A DNA stretch of 64,000 nt from Palleronia aestuarii (GTDB taxonomy: Bacteria > Pseudomonadota > Alphaproteobacteria > Rhodobacterales > Rhodobacteraceae). The stretch is taken from positions 1-64,000 of the forward strand of contig NZ_QKZL01000001.1 in the NCBI RefSeq assembly GCF_003253995.1. The letters run 5' to 3'. The first letter of the stretch is position 1. Every line of letters starts with the position of its first letter. This document shows positions 29,521-37,832 of this stretch, piece by piece. The notes under the pieces are model-generated. The model searched no databases and had not been told where the DNA came from. It saw only the letters and a list, made by a program, of their open reading frames with translations. The position numbers and the translations under genes are program-made.

Positions 29521-30015
29521 ATGACAGACCCGATCCGGACCTCCGCCGAGGCTATGGAGGACGCGGCGCTGCCCCGGGCACATGCCGTCCATACCGATCC
29601 TCACGCGTCCTGCGCGGAGACCGAGCCGATGCCGGCCGCGATGACGGGAAAGCCCCAGAAGGCCAAGAGCCCGGCCGAATGGGCCTATCAGCGCATGATC
29701 CTCTACATCCGCAACTTTGAGAAGGGGCTCGACAACGACCACGAGGTCGCGATGGCCCTGGCGGGCGATGCGACGGGAGTGATGCGGATCGAGGGGATGG
29801 GCTATTTCGATCCCGACATCGTCACCTTCTATGGCCGCGACCCAACCGGTGCGCGGACCCAACTCATCCAGCACGTGAGCCGCCTTTCGGTGCTCCTGCG
29901 GGCGATGCCGAAGGCGCGACAGGAGGCCGAGCCCGAGCGGATCGGCTTCCGCCTCGCGGCCGATCTCGAGGAGGGAACGACCGCCGGGGAGGGACCGCCG
30001 ATCCCCGGTGCCTGA
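29521..30015 (+). CDS. DUF6173 family protein
   Basis: A 164-residue cytosolic protein. After a variable 45-residue N terminus comes the conserved core SPAEWAYQRMILYIRNFEKG, DNDHEVAM, RIEGMGYFDPDIVTFYG and TQLIQHVSRLSVLLRA, which I recognise as the DUF6173 family common in Rhodobacterales. The function is unknown. It probably belongs to the same transcript as the two genes before it. Confidence 0.8.
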   Translation: MTDPIRTSAEAMEDAALPRAHAVHTDPHASCAETEPMPAAMTGKPQKAKSPAEWAYQRMILYIRNFEKGLDNDHEVAMALAGDATGVMRIEGMGYFDPDIVTFYGRDPTGARTQLIQHVSRLSVLLRAMPKARQEAEPERIGFRLAADLEEGTTAGEGPPIPGA

Positions 30016-30097
30016 GGCTCCTTCCCGGACGTTTCTGCGGTGACAGCGCGGCCGGAATCGTCTATCAGGCGCGCGAAGACGCAGATCGGAGAGCGGC

Positions 30098-30232
30098 ATG
30101 GCCAAGCACGAACACGGATCGATGGATATCGAGGCGCAGAAGCGGACGTTCGACGCCTTCGTCACCTGGACCGTGCGCACCGTCATCGCGATCATCGTGC
30201 TCCTGATCCTGCTGGCCCTCATCAACGGCTGA
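30098..30232 (+). CDS. aa3-type cytochrome c oxidase subunit IV
   Basis: A 44-residue single-helix membrane protein. The N terminus (MAKHEHGSMDIEAQKRTF) with its HGSMD motif, followed by one membrane segment at about residues 24-42, matches the small fourth subunit of Paracoccus/Rhodobacter aa3 cytochrome oxidases. The subunit is present in the crystal structure, is not needed for catalysis, and has an uncertain role. The start is ATG 30098 after GGAGAG. It stands away from any other cox gene, which is usual for this subunit. Confidence 0.9.
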   Translation: MAKHEHGSMDIEAQKRTFDAFVTWTVRTVIAIIVLLILLALING

Positions 30233-30236
30233 TCCC

Positions 30237-30851
30237 GTGACACGGCTTTTCACCGCCCTGGCGGCGCTTCTCGTTCTCGCGGGATGCGCGGGGCTCGACC
30301 GGTCCGGCCCCTCCTCGCTCGAGGAGGTGCAGCGGAGCACATTCACCGATGGCGGGCCGCCCGAGATCAGGCTCTACACCGTCCTGAGCGAACGTTTCGA
30401 CAGCGGGGCACATACCGCGTTGCTGATCAACGGATCGCAGCGCGTGCTCTGGGATCCGGCGGGCAGCTTCGTCCATCCGGACGTGCCCGAGCGCGGGGAC
30501 CTGCTCTACGGGATCGACGAGAACATCCGGCGCGTCTACGTCGATTATCACGTGCGGCCGACGCATTACATGGTGGAGCAGACGCTGCCCGTGACGCGTG
30601 CGCAGGCCGACGCGATCATGGCGCTCGCCGCAGAGCATGGATCGGCGAGCCGGTCGACCTGCGCCCGCTCGACGAGCGCGATCCTGGCCGAAGCGGGGGT
30701 CGATATCGGCCGCACTTGGTTCCCCGAGGGGCTGCGCCGCCAGTTCGGCCGCCTGCCCGGCGTGACCGAGCGGGTAATCACGACCGAGAACGTCGATACG
30801 CGGCACAACGTGATCTTCGGGCGCGAGGGCGTGCCCCTGCCGCCGGCTTAG
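30237..30851 (+). CDS. Predicted lipoprotein, function unknown
   Basis: A 204-residue protein starting with GTG 30237, 5 bp after the oxidase subunit IV gene. Residues 1-17 form a signal peptide with lipobox LAGC, so it should be a lipid-anchored periplasmic protein. The mature part has segments FDSGAHTALLINGSQRVLWDPAGSF and RPTHYMVEQTLPVTRAQAD, similar to uncharacterised roseobacter lipoproteins. Its TAG stop overlaps the stop codon of the convergent azlD gene. Confidence 0.75.
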   Translation: MTRLFTALAALLVLAGCAGLDRSGPSSLEEVQRSTFTDGGPPEIRLYTVLSERFDSGAHTALLINGSQRVLWDPAGSFVHPDVPERGDLLYGIDENIRRVYVDYHVRPTHYMVEQTLPVTRAQADAIMALAAEHGSASRSTCARSTSAILAEAGVDIGRTWFPEGLRRQFGRLPGVTERVITTENVDTRHNVIFGREGVPLPPA

Positions 30852-31177
30852 TTGAGAAGCCAGAGCGCGAGATAGAGCGTCGCAGCGCCCCCCGCGATGG
30901 CGGTGAGAAAGCTGCGCGTGACGATCCCGATCGCGAGCGCGGCTACCGCCGCGGCGAAGCGGGCAGGGTCGAAGACGCCGTCGGTGGCGGGCGGCGAGAG
31001 CACGAGCGGCGCGACGATGCCGGGCAGGACCGCGACGGGCGTATAGCGCAGGAGCCGCAGGAGCCAGGGAGGTAGGGTCCGGTCGCCCAGAAGCGCGAGG
31101 AAGGAGAACCGGATCGCGTAGGTGCCGATCCCGAGTAGTACGATGATCGTCCAGATCGGTGCGTCGTCCGAAATCAT
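30848..31177 (-). CDS. azlD: AzlD-type branched-chain amino acid exporter subunit
   Basis: A 109-residue membrane protein with four hydrophobic segments, the small partner of AzlC in branched-chain amino acid (and analogue) export. It starts ATG 31175-31177, overlapping the end of azlC by 4 bp, which implies translational coupling. The motif GIGTYAIRFSFLALLGDR near the N terminus is typical of the family. Confidence 0.9.
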   Translation of the reverse strand: MISDDAPIWTIIVLLGIGTYAIRFSFLALLGDRTLPPWLLRLLRYTPVAVLPGIVAPLVLSPPATDGVFDPARFAAAVAALAIGIVTRSFLTAIAGGAATLYLALWLLN

Positions 31178-31881
31178 CGCCGCCGCTCCATTGCCATCTC
31201 GACCAGTGCGCCCACCAGCATGGCGGAGAACGCGGCCGCGAGGAGGCCCAGCCCCGAGGGCAGGCCCGCGAGGAGAAGCGACAGCGCGACGGAGGTGGCC
31301 GCGGCGGCAACATGGGCGACCGACTTCAGCATCGGGCCTACCATGGCGATGAAGGTGATGGGCAGAGCGAAATCGAGCGCCCAGGCATCCGGAATGCCCG
31401 TCCCGAGGAGCGCGCCCAGCACCGTGAAGAGATACCAGAGCGGCGCGACCGGCGCCGCGGTGCCGAGAAAGAGGGCGATCCTCTGGGTCACCGTCATGGC
31501 CGGATCGCGCTCGTAGGCGGTGATCGAGGCGGCATAGGTCTGGTCGATGTTGACGTAGGCCACCAGAGCCCGCTGCCAGAACGGCGCGCGTCCGATCCAC
31601 GGCACGAGGGAGGCGGAATACATCGCCATCCGCAGATTGACGGCGAGTGCGGCGGCAAGCACCGCCCAGGTCTCCGCCTGGTCGACGAGAAGCTGCAACG
31701 CGGTAAACTGTGCCGCGCCCGCGATCACGAGGATGGCGAAGCCCATCGTCTCGGCAAGATCGAGCCCCGCTTCCGTCGCGACGATGCCGAAGAGCATGGC
31801 GAAGGGGGCCACGACGATCGTGAAGGGCAGGGCGAGCATCACGCCCCTGAGAAACGCCGATTTGGTGGTGGAGCCTTCCAT
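31174..31881 (-). CDS. azlC: AzlC family branched-chain amino acid exporter
   Basis: A 235-residue inner-membrane protein with about six or seven helices. Family hallmarks are FAMLFGIVATEAGL near residue 30, VIAGAAQFTALQLL near 57 and NLRMAMYSASLVPW near 85. Together with the overlapping azlD gene it forms a two-component exporter comparable to E. coli YgaZH. The substrate is not deducible beyond the family. No Lrp-type regulator is adjacent. Confidence 0.93.
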   Translation of the reverse strand: MEGSTTKSAFLRGVMLALPFTIVVAPFAMLFGIVATEAGLDLAETMGFAILVIAGAAQFTALQLLVDQAETWAVLAAALAVNLRMAMYSASLVPWIGRAPFWQRALVAYVNIDQTYAASITAYERDPAMTVTQRIALFLGTAAPVAPLWYLFTVLGALLGTGIPDAWALDFALPITFIAMVGPMLKSVAHVAAAATSVALSLLLAGLPSGLGLLAAAFSAMLVGALVEMAMERRR

Positions 31882-32014
31882 GGGGAGGCCTTAGGCTGTC
31901 CTTGACGCCCCGCCATGCCCGAGCCCGCACGGAAGTTCAAATGCAAAAGGGTACCGTGTCCGTTCCGATGGGAGTGGCCCGTATGACGTCGCACCCAAGC
32001 CGTTTTTCGCCGCG

Positions 32015-32611
32015 ATGAGGGCGCCCGTCGGGATCATCCTCGCCGGTGGGCGGGCCACCCGGATGGGAGGCGGCGACAAGGGGCTCCTGCCCCTTGGACG
32101 GGGCACGCTCCTCGACGAGGTGATCGCGCGGTTCTCTCCCCAGGTGGCGGACCTCGCGATCAATGCGAATGGCGATCCCGCCCGCTTCGCCCATCTCGGC
32201 CTGCCGGTCGTCGCCGATGGCGAGGAAGGGTCGCTCGGGCCGCTCGCCGGCATTCTCGCCGGGCTCGGCTGGGCCATGGACGGGGGCGCGTCGCACCTCG
32301 TGACGGTGGCGGCCGATACACCGTTCCTTCCCTGCGATCTCGTCCCGCGCCTGCTCCTCGCCGCCGAGACGGAGGATCGGCCCGTGGCGCTCGCCGCGAC
32401 GCCTTCGGGTCGGCATCCGGTCTTCGGATTCTGGCCCGTCGCGCTCCGCGATGACCTGCGCGACGCGCTGGCAAGCGGTATGCGCCGCGTCACGGACTGG
32501 GCCGACCGGCACGGTGCGGCCACGGCGTTCTTCCCGACAACCGGAGTCGATCCGTTCTTCAACGTCAACACGCCCGACGACCTGGCGCGTGCCCGCGCGA
32601 TGGCGCGATGA
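32015..32611 (+). CDS. mobA: Molybdenum cofactor guanylyltransferase
   Basis: MobA joins GMP to molybdopterin to give the bis-MGD cofactor used by DMSO-reductase-type enzymes. The 198-residue nucleotidyltransferase has the N-terminal LAGG-RATRMGG-DK signature (residues 9-22), DGEEGSLGPLAGIL and a catalytic VAADTPFLP. The C-terminal FFNVNTPDDL is also typical. It overlaps the next gene by 4 bp (ATGA). Confidence 0.95.
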   Translation: MRAPVGIILAGGRATRMGGGDKGLLPLGRGTLLDEVIARFSPQVADLAINANGDPARFAHLGLPVVADGEEGSLGPLAGILAGLGWAMDGGASHLVTVAADTPFLPCDLVPRLLLAAETEDRPVALAATPSGRHPVFGFWPVALRDDLRDALASGMRRVTDWADRHGAATAFFPTTGVDPFFNVNTPDDLARARAMAR

Positions 32612-33648
32612 ACGGCCCGGACACCGCTGGCGGAGCCCCGACGCCATCCAGCACGATCCGGAGCCCCGCGAAGGGGTCCAGCCGCAGTGGCACCACGAAA
32701 CGGCTCCCCTTCGACACCTTTGTCGCCGTCGATTGGTCGGGAGCGCCGGAGCGGGGACCTGCGCCGAAGCCCGATGCGATCTGGGCCGCGGCACGCGGTG
32801 CGGGACGGGATGGACCGCCGGTCTATCTCCGGTCCCTCGTGGCGGCCGAGGCATGGCTCGAGACCTTGATCGCGGGGGAACGCGCGGCAGGCCGGCGGCT
32901 GTTCCTCGGCTTCGACTTTCCCTTCGGCCTGCCCGCGGGCATCGCACAAAGGATCACGGGCACGCCAGGCACGGCCGCGCTCTGGGACTGGTTCGCGCAT
33001 GCCTTCGACAGGCTCGGAACCGGCGAGACACGGTTCCACATCGCGGCACGGCTCAACGCGCTCTTTCCCGGCGAGGGGCCCTTCTGGTTCAACGGCCTCC
33101 GGAACGATATCCCGGGTCTGCCGCGCAAGAAGCCCGCGCCGTTTCCCGACGTGCCCGAGCGGCGCGCGGTCGAAACCCTGGCGCGCGGCAGCTTTGCCTG
33201 CTGGCAGATGGGCGGCACCGGCGCGGTCGGCTCGCAGGCGATGACCGGCATGGCCTGCCTTGGCCGGTTGAAGCGGCGCTTCGGCCCCGCGATCTCGGTC
33301 TGGCCCTTCGAAGGGGCGGAAGCGGAGGTCGTGATCGTCGAGATGTGGCCGACGCTGCTGCGCGCGCCCGTCGCGCGGCGGATGAAGGCGGACGCGGCGT
33401 TGCCGCAGGTCCGGGGTGCGCCGATCAAGGATGCCGCGCAGGTCGAGGTCATGGTGGAGTTCTTCGCCCATGCCGAACGGACGGGACGGCTTATGGAGAT
33501 GCTGGGGGCCCCTCCGGCCTCGGCCCGCGAGGAGGAGGGCTGGATCCTCGGGATCGGAGCGGCGCGTACGCTCGAGGCCGTTGCGGAGGAGCTCCGTCAT
33601 CCGTCTGTTCAGGTGCCGACCAGATCACCCGCCCCGCGATACCGTTGA
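32608..33648 (+). CDS. MobA-coupled protein of unknown function (RNase H-like, DUF429-like)
   Basis: A 346-residue protein translationally coupled to mobA. Relatives in Rhodobacterales carry loose molybdopterin-guanine-dinucleotide labels only because of this position. After a variable 35-residue N terminus it starts FVAVDWSGAPE, then FLGFDFPFGLP, which resembles the acidic strands of RNase H-fold DUF429 proteins. GPFWFNGLRNDIPGLPRKKP and CWQMGGTGAVGSQAMTG are highly conserved-looking blocks. No enzymatic role is established. A link to molybdenum enzymes is inferred only from the gene pair. Confidence 0.75.
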   Translation: MNGPDTAGGAPTPSSTIRSPAKGSSRSGTTKRLPFDTFVAVDWSGAPERGPAPKPDAIWAAARGAGRDGPPVYLRSLVAAEAWLETLIAGERAAGRRLFLGFDFPFGLPAGIAQRITGTPGTAALWDWFAHAFDRLGTGETRFHIAARLNALFPGEGPFWFNGLRNDIPGLPRKKPAPFPDVPERRAVETLARGSFACWQMGGTGAVGSQAMTGMACLGRLKRRFGPAISVWPFEGAEAEVVIVEMWPTLLRAPVARRMKADAALPQVRGAPIKDAAQVEVMVEFFAHAERTGRLMEMLGAPPASAREEEGWILGIGAARTLEAVAEELRHPSVQVPTRSPAPRYR

Positions 33649-33729
33649 GCATGTGAGGGAGGCGGGGCAGACGGCACGTTCTCGCGTCCGGCGTCTCTGA
33701 TCATCGTGATGATCACGAAGCCGAATCGC

Positions 33730-34341
33730 TCAGGCGGTTCCGTTTGCCCCCCCGAGAAGGTTTCGCAGGGCTTCCGACCCGCTCGCGACCCAGCCGTTGA
33801 CGGCCCGGCGCAGCCCGTCGACGGCCTCCACGTATCCGTCTACCGGTTCCGCGATCGCGGGTACGGCCTGGGTGATCGGGGCCGCGAGGATATAGGCCAC
33901 CGCCAGGAGCAGCGCGAGCGAGACCATGAGGCCGAAGCCGAGCCCGAAGCCCCGGCCAGCCGCGGGGGCCTCCTGCACGGGGGAGGCGTCCGGACGTGTC
34001 GGCGTTCCGTTGTCGCTGTCCGACATGTCGAGCGGCCAGGAATTGGGCGGCGGGGGCGGAATGCCGGCCGCGCGGCGAGCCGCGCTTTCCCGTGCGGCCT
34101 CCTCGCGCAGGATTTCACGGGCCCGGACGTCGCTGTCCCGCCGCCGCGGTGCAGGCGCAGGGGGCGCGGCCTCCTCCTCGCCGTCCTCGTCCGGGTCGGT
34201 ATCCATCGTCGCCGCCGACCTGTCGGGATGGGCATGCCACCGCGCCTCGCAGGCGGAACACTGCACTTCCCGGCCGTGCTGCGGGATAAGCGACGCGTCG
34301 AGTTCGTACATCGCGCCGCATTCTGGACAAGTCAGCCGCAT
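33730..34341 (-). CDS. MJ0042-type zinc-ribbon membrane protein
   Basis: A 203-residue protein with an N-terminal zinc ribbon: CPECG at residues 4-8 and CSAC about 22 residues later, matching the MJ0042 motif (MRLTCPECGAMYEL...VQCSACEARW). A charged, proline-rich linker of about 90 residues leads to one membrane helix (about 132-153) and a short periplasmic tail. Such proteins are common in alphaproteobacteria next to ftsYE-like or acyltransferase genes, with no known function. ATG 34341 is preferred over TTG 34350. Confidence 0.78.
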   Translation of the reverse strand: MRLTCPECGAMYELDASLIPQHGREVQCSACEARWHAHPDRSAATMDTDPDEDGEEEAAPPAPAPRRRDSDVRAREILREEAARESAARRAAGIPPPPPNSWPLDMSDSDNGTPTRPDASPVQEAPAAGRGFGLGFGLMVSLALLLAVAYILAAPITQAVPAIAEPVDGYVEAVDGLRRAVNGWVASGSEALRNLLGGANGTA

Positions 34342-34557
34342 CCGCTCCAACCCCTCTCACCGTCAGGCCCCGATCCCGCCCGGTCACGGATTCCGCGCCG
34401 AGGCCGCATCCCTCACCGCAACCTACCGCCAGATACGGCCTGCCGCCACCATATGTGCAGGCCGAAGCGTGCAAGTCGCATCGGAATGCGGGCGATGCTG
34501 GCGGGGTCGGCCCCGATCCGCTATGGCGCAGCTATCCGCGCCGAAGGAGGACCCTCT

Positions 34558-35292
34558 ATGGCCCTGCAATATGCCCGGTCGATCGTCTTCGTCGTGCAGA
34601 TGTACGCCGCGATGGCCGTCCTCGCGATCGTGTTCCTACCCTGGGCGCTCTTCAGCGCTCGCGGCGCGCGCATGGCCTGCAAACTCTATTGCCGATGGGT
34701 CGTCTGGTCCGCCGGCTGGATGGTCGGCCTGCATTCGGAGGTCCGCGGCGAGGTGCCGACCGGCGAGGTGCTGATCGCGGCGAAGCATCAGAGCTTCTTC
34801 GACATCATCGTCATCTTCGACGCGGTGCCCGCCGCCAAGTTCATCATGAAGCGCGAGCTGCTCTATGCACCGATCTTCGGGCAATACGCCTATCGGATCG
34901 GCTGCGTTCCCGTCGATCGGGGCAAGCGTGGCAAGGCGATCGCCAAGATGCTGCACGACGTCGCGCGGGGCCGGGCACAGGCGGGGCAACTCGTCATCTA
35001 TCCGCAAGGCACCCGTGTCGCACCGGGGGTCGAGGCCGCCTACAAGACAGGCAGCCATGTCCTCTACGAGCAGTTGGGCCAGACCTGCATCCCGGCGGCG
35101 ACGAACGTAGGCATCTTCTGGCCGCGGCACGGACTGTTGCGACGACCGGGCAAGGCGGTGGTGGAGTTCCTCCCGCCGATCGCGCCGGGCCTCGACCGCC
35201 GGGCCTTCCTTGCGGAGCTGACCCGCCTGATCGAAACGCGGTCGGACGCGCTGATGGCGGAGGCGGGGTTCGCCCGGCCGCCGCAGCCCTGA
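34558..35292 (+). CDS. plsC: 1-acyl-sn-glycerol-3-phosphate acyltransferase (PlsC family)
   Basis: A 244-residue membrane-associated acyltransferase that converts lysophosphatidic acid to phosphatidic acid in phospholipid synthesis. Motif I HX4D is H77-QSFF-D82. The glycerophosphate-binding block KRELLYAPIFGQY-RIGCVPVDR follows, and motif III appears as YPQGTR (148-153), with Gln instead of the usual Glu. The N terminus has one or two hydrophobic segments. The start ATG 34558 has a strong AAGGAGG. Genomes usually have several PlsC paralogues, so the exact lipid substrate is open. Confidence 0.88.
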   Translation: MALQYARSIVFVVQMYAAMAVLAIVFLPWALFSARGARMACKLYCRWVVWSAGWMVGLHSEVRGEVPTGEVLIAAKHQSFFDIIVIFDAVPAAKFIMKRELLYAPIFGQYAYRIGCVPVDRGKRGKAIAKMLHDVARGRAQAGQLVIYPQGTRVAPGVEAAYKTGSHVLYEQLGQTCIPAATNVGIFWPRHGLLRRPGKAVVEFLPPIAPGLDRRAFLAELTRLIETRSDALMAEAGFARPPQP

Positions 35293-35308
35293 TCACGCCT
35301 ACCGGCGC

Positions 35309-37705
35309 TCAACCGCGCAGCGTGCCGCCGGTGGCCTGGGTGACCTTGGCGATCACCGCCTTCGAGAGAGCCTCGATCTCCGCCTCCTTCAGCGTCTCGC
35401 CGCGGGGCTGGATCCGTACGGTGATGGCCAGCGACTTGCGCCCCTCCCCAAGCGAGCCGCCGATGAACTCGTCGAAGACGCGGACATCCTCGATCAGGGC
35501 CTTGTCGGCACCCTGCGCGGCGGCGACGAGGCTCTGCGCCTCGACCTTTTCGTCGACGACGAAGGCGAAATCGCGCTCCACCGCCTGAAGGTCGGAGAGT
35601 TCGAGCGGCGGCCGCGCGGCGGAGCGGTTGCGCGGCATGGGGATCTCTTCGGGCCAGATCGTCAGCGCCATCGCCGGGCCCTTCACCTCCATTGCATCGA
35701 GGATCCGCGGATGGACCTCCCCGAACGTGGCTAGGATCTTCTTCGGACCGAGGCCGATGCGCCCGTGCCGTCCGGGATGCCACCACGGATCGCCGTCCCG
35801 CAGGATCTGCGTTTTCGCCGGCGCGCCCAAAGCGCCGAGAAGGCTGTCGACATCCGCCCGGACGTCGTAGACATCGACCGGCCGCGACGACCCGTGGACG
35901 TCCTTCGGCCCGCTCCGCCCCGTGAGGAGCGCAGTCAGCGCCGGGCGCTGTTCACCGGGCTCGCCGCCCGAGAAGACCGCGCCGATCTCGAAAAGCGCGA
36001 TGTCGGTCTGCCCGCGCTTCTGGTTGCGCGCGGCGGCCCGGAGCAGGCCCGGCAGGAGGTCGGGGCGCAGATGGCTCATCTCCGACGAGATCGGGTTCTC
36101 GAGCCGCGTGGCCTCGCCTCCGCCGCCGAAGAGCGTGGCGGCGGCCGCGTCGATGAAGCTGTAGCTCACGACCTCGTTGTAGCCGAGTGCGGCCGCCATC
36201 CGCCGCGCCGCCTGTTCGCGCCGCTGCCCCTCCGTCAGGATCGGGGCGGGCACGCCCGGCTGTGGCCGGGGCATCGGCCGTGTAGCGAGCTTGGTGAGGG
36301 AGGCCATGCGGGCGACCTCTTCCACGAGATCGGCCTCTCCCTGCACGTCGGGCCGCCAGGAGGGAACCCTGGCCATGTCACCGTCGAGGGTGAACCCGAG
36401 TGCTTCGAGCGTCTCCCGCTGGATGTCCGCGGCGATCTCCATGCCGACGAGGCTCACGACGCGCATCGTGTCGAGACGGTAGGCGCGGGCCGTGTCCGGC
36501 GCGGCGCCGGCCTCCACGACCTCCGAGGCCTCGCCGCCGCAGAGATCGAGGATCATCTGAGTGGCGAGATCGAGACCGGGCCGGGTGAACGCCGGGTCGA
36601 TGCCGCGCTCGAACCGGTAGCGGGCGTCGGAATTGAGCTTCAGCGCCCGGCCCGAACGCGCGATCGTCACGTGGTTCCAGTAGGCGGATTCGAGGAACAC
36701 GTCCGTCGTCTCCTCGCTGACGCCCGTCGGCGCGCCGCCCATGAGGCCCGCGAGGCTTTCGATCGCGTGGTCGTCGGAGATGGCGAGCATGCCCGGGCCG
36801 AACGTGTAGGTCCGCTCGTCGAGCGCCTCGATCGTCTCGCCGCCCTTCGTCATGTGGACGCGCAGGTCGCCCGTGACCTTGCCCGCATCGAAGACGTGGA
36901 GCGGCCGGTTCAGGTCGAAGGTGAAGAAGTTGGTGATGTCGACGAGGGCGGAGATGGGTCGAAGCCCGATCGCCTTCAACCGCGCCTGCAGCCAGGCGGG
37001 GGAAGGGCCGTTCGTCACCCCGCGAATGAGCCGCCCGGTGAAGTGCGGCGCGTGCTCCCGCGCGTCCGCGTCGATGGAGACGCCGATGGGGCAGGGGAAG
37101 GCCCCAGCGATCTCAGCCGTCTTTGCGGGTTTCAGCGTACCGAGGCCACGAGCGGCGAGATCGCGGGCGATGCCGCGCACGCCGAGTGCGTCGGGCCGGT
37201 TGGGCGTGATCGCGATCTCGATGACGGGATCGACCTTCTCGGGCGCGTTCCGGGAGAGCCAGTCGGCGAAACTCTCGCCTACCTCGCCCGATGGCAGCTC
37301 GATGATGCCGTCATGTTCGTCGCTGAGCTCCATCTCCCGTTCGGAGGCCATCATGCCGTGGCTCTCGACGCCGCGGATGCGGCCCACCTGGATCGTCGTG
37401 TCGATGCCGGGAACGTAGGTGCCGGGAGAGGCCACGACGACGGTGATCCCCGCCCGCGCGTTGGGCGCGCCGCAGATGATCTGCTTCACGCCGTCGGCCG
37501 TCGCCACGCGGCAGACGCGCAGCCGGTCGGCGTCGGGATGCTTCTCGGCAGCCTCGACATAGCCCAGGCGGAAATCGCGGAGCGTCGCCGTGGGATCGGT
37601 GACCTCCTCCACCTCGAGGCCCAGATCCGTCAACGCCTCCGCGATTTCCTCAGCGGAGGCCTCGGTATCGAGATGGTCGCGGAGCCAGGACAGGGTGAAC
37701 TTCAT
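35309..37705 (-). CDS. pheT: Phenylalanine--tRNA ligase beta subunit
   Basis: The large subunit of the heterotetrameric PheRS that charges tRNA-Phe. The 798-residue protein has an N-terminal tRNA-binding OB domain (about 40-150, ADRLRVCRV and ICGAPN), the B3/B4 editing domain (about 210-390), B5 (about 400-475), the catalytic-like B6/B7 domain and a C-terminal ferredoxin-fold anticodon-binding domain. pheS is 1.7 kb upstream on the same strand with three small genes between, so the pair is split but may share a transcript. Confidence 0.98.
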   Translation of the reverse strand: MKFTLSWLRDHLDTEASAEEIAEALTDLGLEVEEVTDPTATLRDFRLGYVEAAEKHPDADRLRVCRVATADGVKQIICGAPNARAGITVVVASPGTYVPGIDTTIQVGRIRGVESHGMMASEREMELSDEHDGIIELPSGEVGESFADWLSRNAPEKVDPVIEIAITPNRPDALGVRGIARDLAARGLGTLKPAKTAEIAGAFPCPIGVSIDADAREHAPHFTGRLIRGVTNGPSPAWLQARLKAIGLRPISALVDITNFFTFDLNRPLHVFDAGKVTGDLRVHMTKGGETIEALDERTYTFGPGMLAISDDHAIESLAGLMGGAPTGVSEETTDVFLESAYWNHVTIARSGRALKLNSDARYRFERGIDPAFTRPGLDLATQMILDLCGGEASEVVEAGAAPDTARAYRLDTMRVVSLVGMEIAADIQRETLEALGFTLDGDMARVPSWRPDVQGEADLVEEVARMASLTKLATRPMPRPQPGVPAPILTEGQRREQAARRMAAALGYNEVVSYSFIDAAAATLFGGGGEATRLENPISSEMSHLRPDLLPGLLRAAARNQKRGQTDIALFEIGAVFSGGEPGEQRPALTALLTGRSGPKDVHGSSRPVDVYDVRADVDSLLGALGAPAKTQILRDGDPWWHPGRHGRIGLGPKKILATFGEVHPRILDAMEVKGPAMALTIWPEEIPMPRNRSAARPPLELSDLQAVERDFAFVVDEKVEAQSLVAAAQGADKALIEDVRVFDEFIGGSLGEGRKSLAITVRIQPRGETLKEAEIEALSKAVIAKVTQATGGTLRG

Positions 37706-37785
37706 CGCAGGAACGCCTCTTGAGCAATCGTGCCGGGCCTTAGCCGATGGCCCCGCAAAAGGGAACCCGCGGCGGGAAACGGAAC

Positions 37786-37809
37786 GGGGCGGCCCGGATG
37801 GGCCGCCCC
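37786..37809 (-). terminator. Hairpin terminator after the YfdX gene
   Basis: GGGGCGGCCC (37786-37795) and GGGCCGCCCC (37800-37809) form a perfect 10-bp stem with a 4-nt loop, about 24 bp past the yfdX stop on the minus strand. The following minus-strand sequence GTTCCGTTTCCC has only short T runs, so it is a moderate terminator. Confidence 0.65.
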
Positions 37810-37832
37810 TTCGTTGTGCCGGTTGGCAGAGA

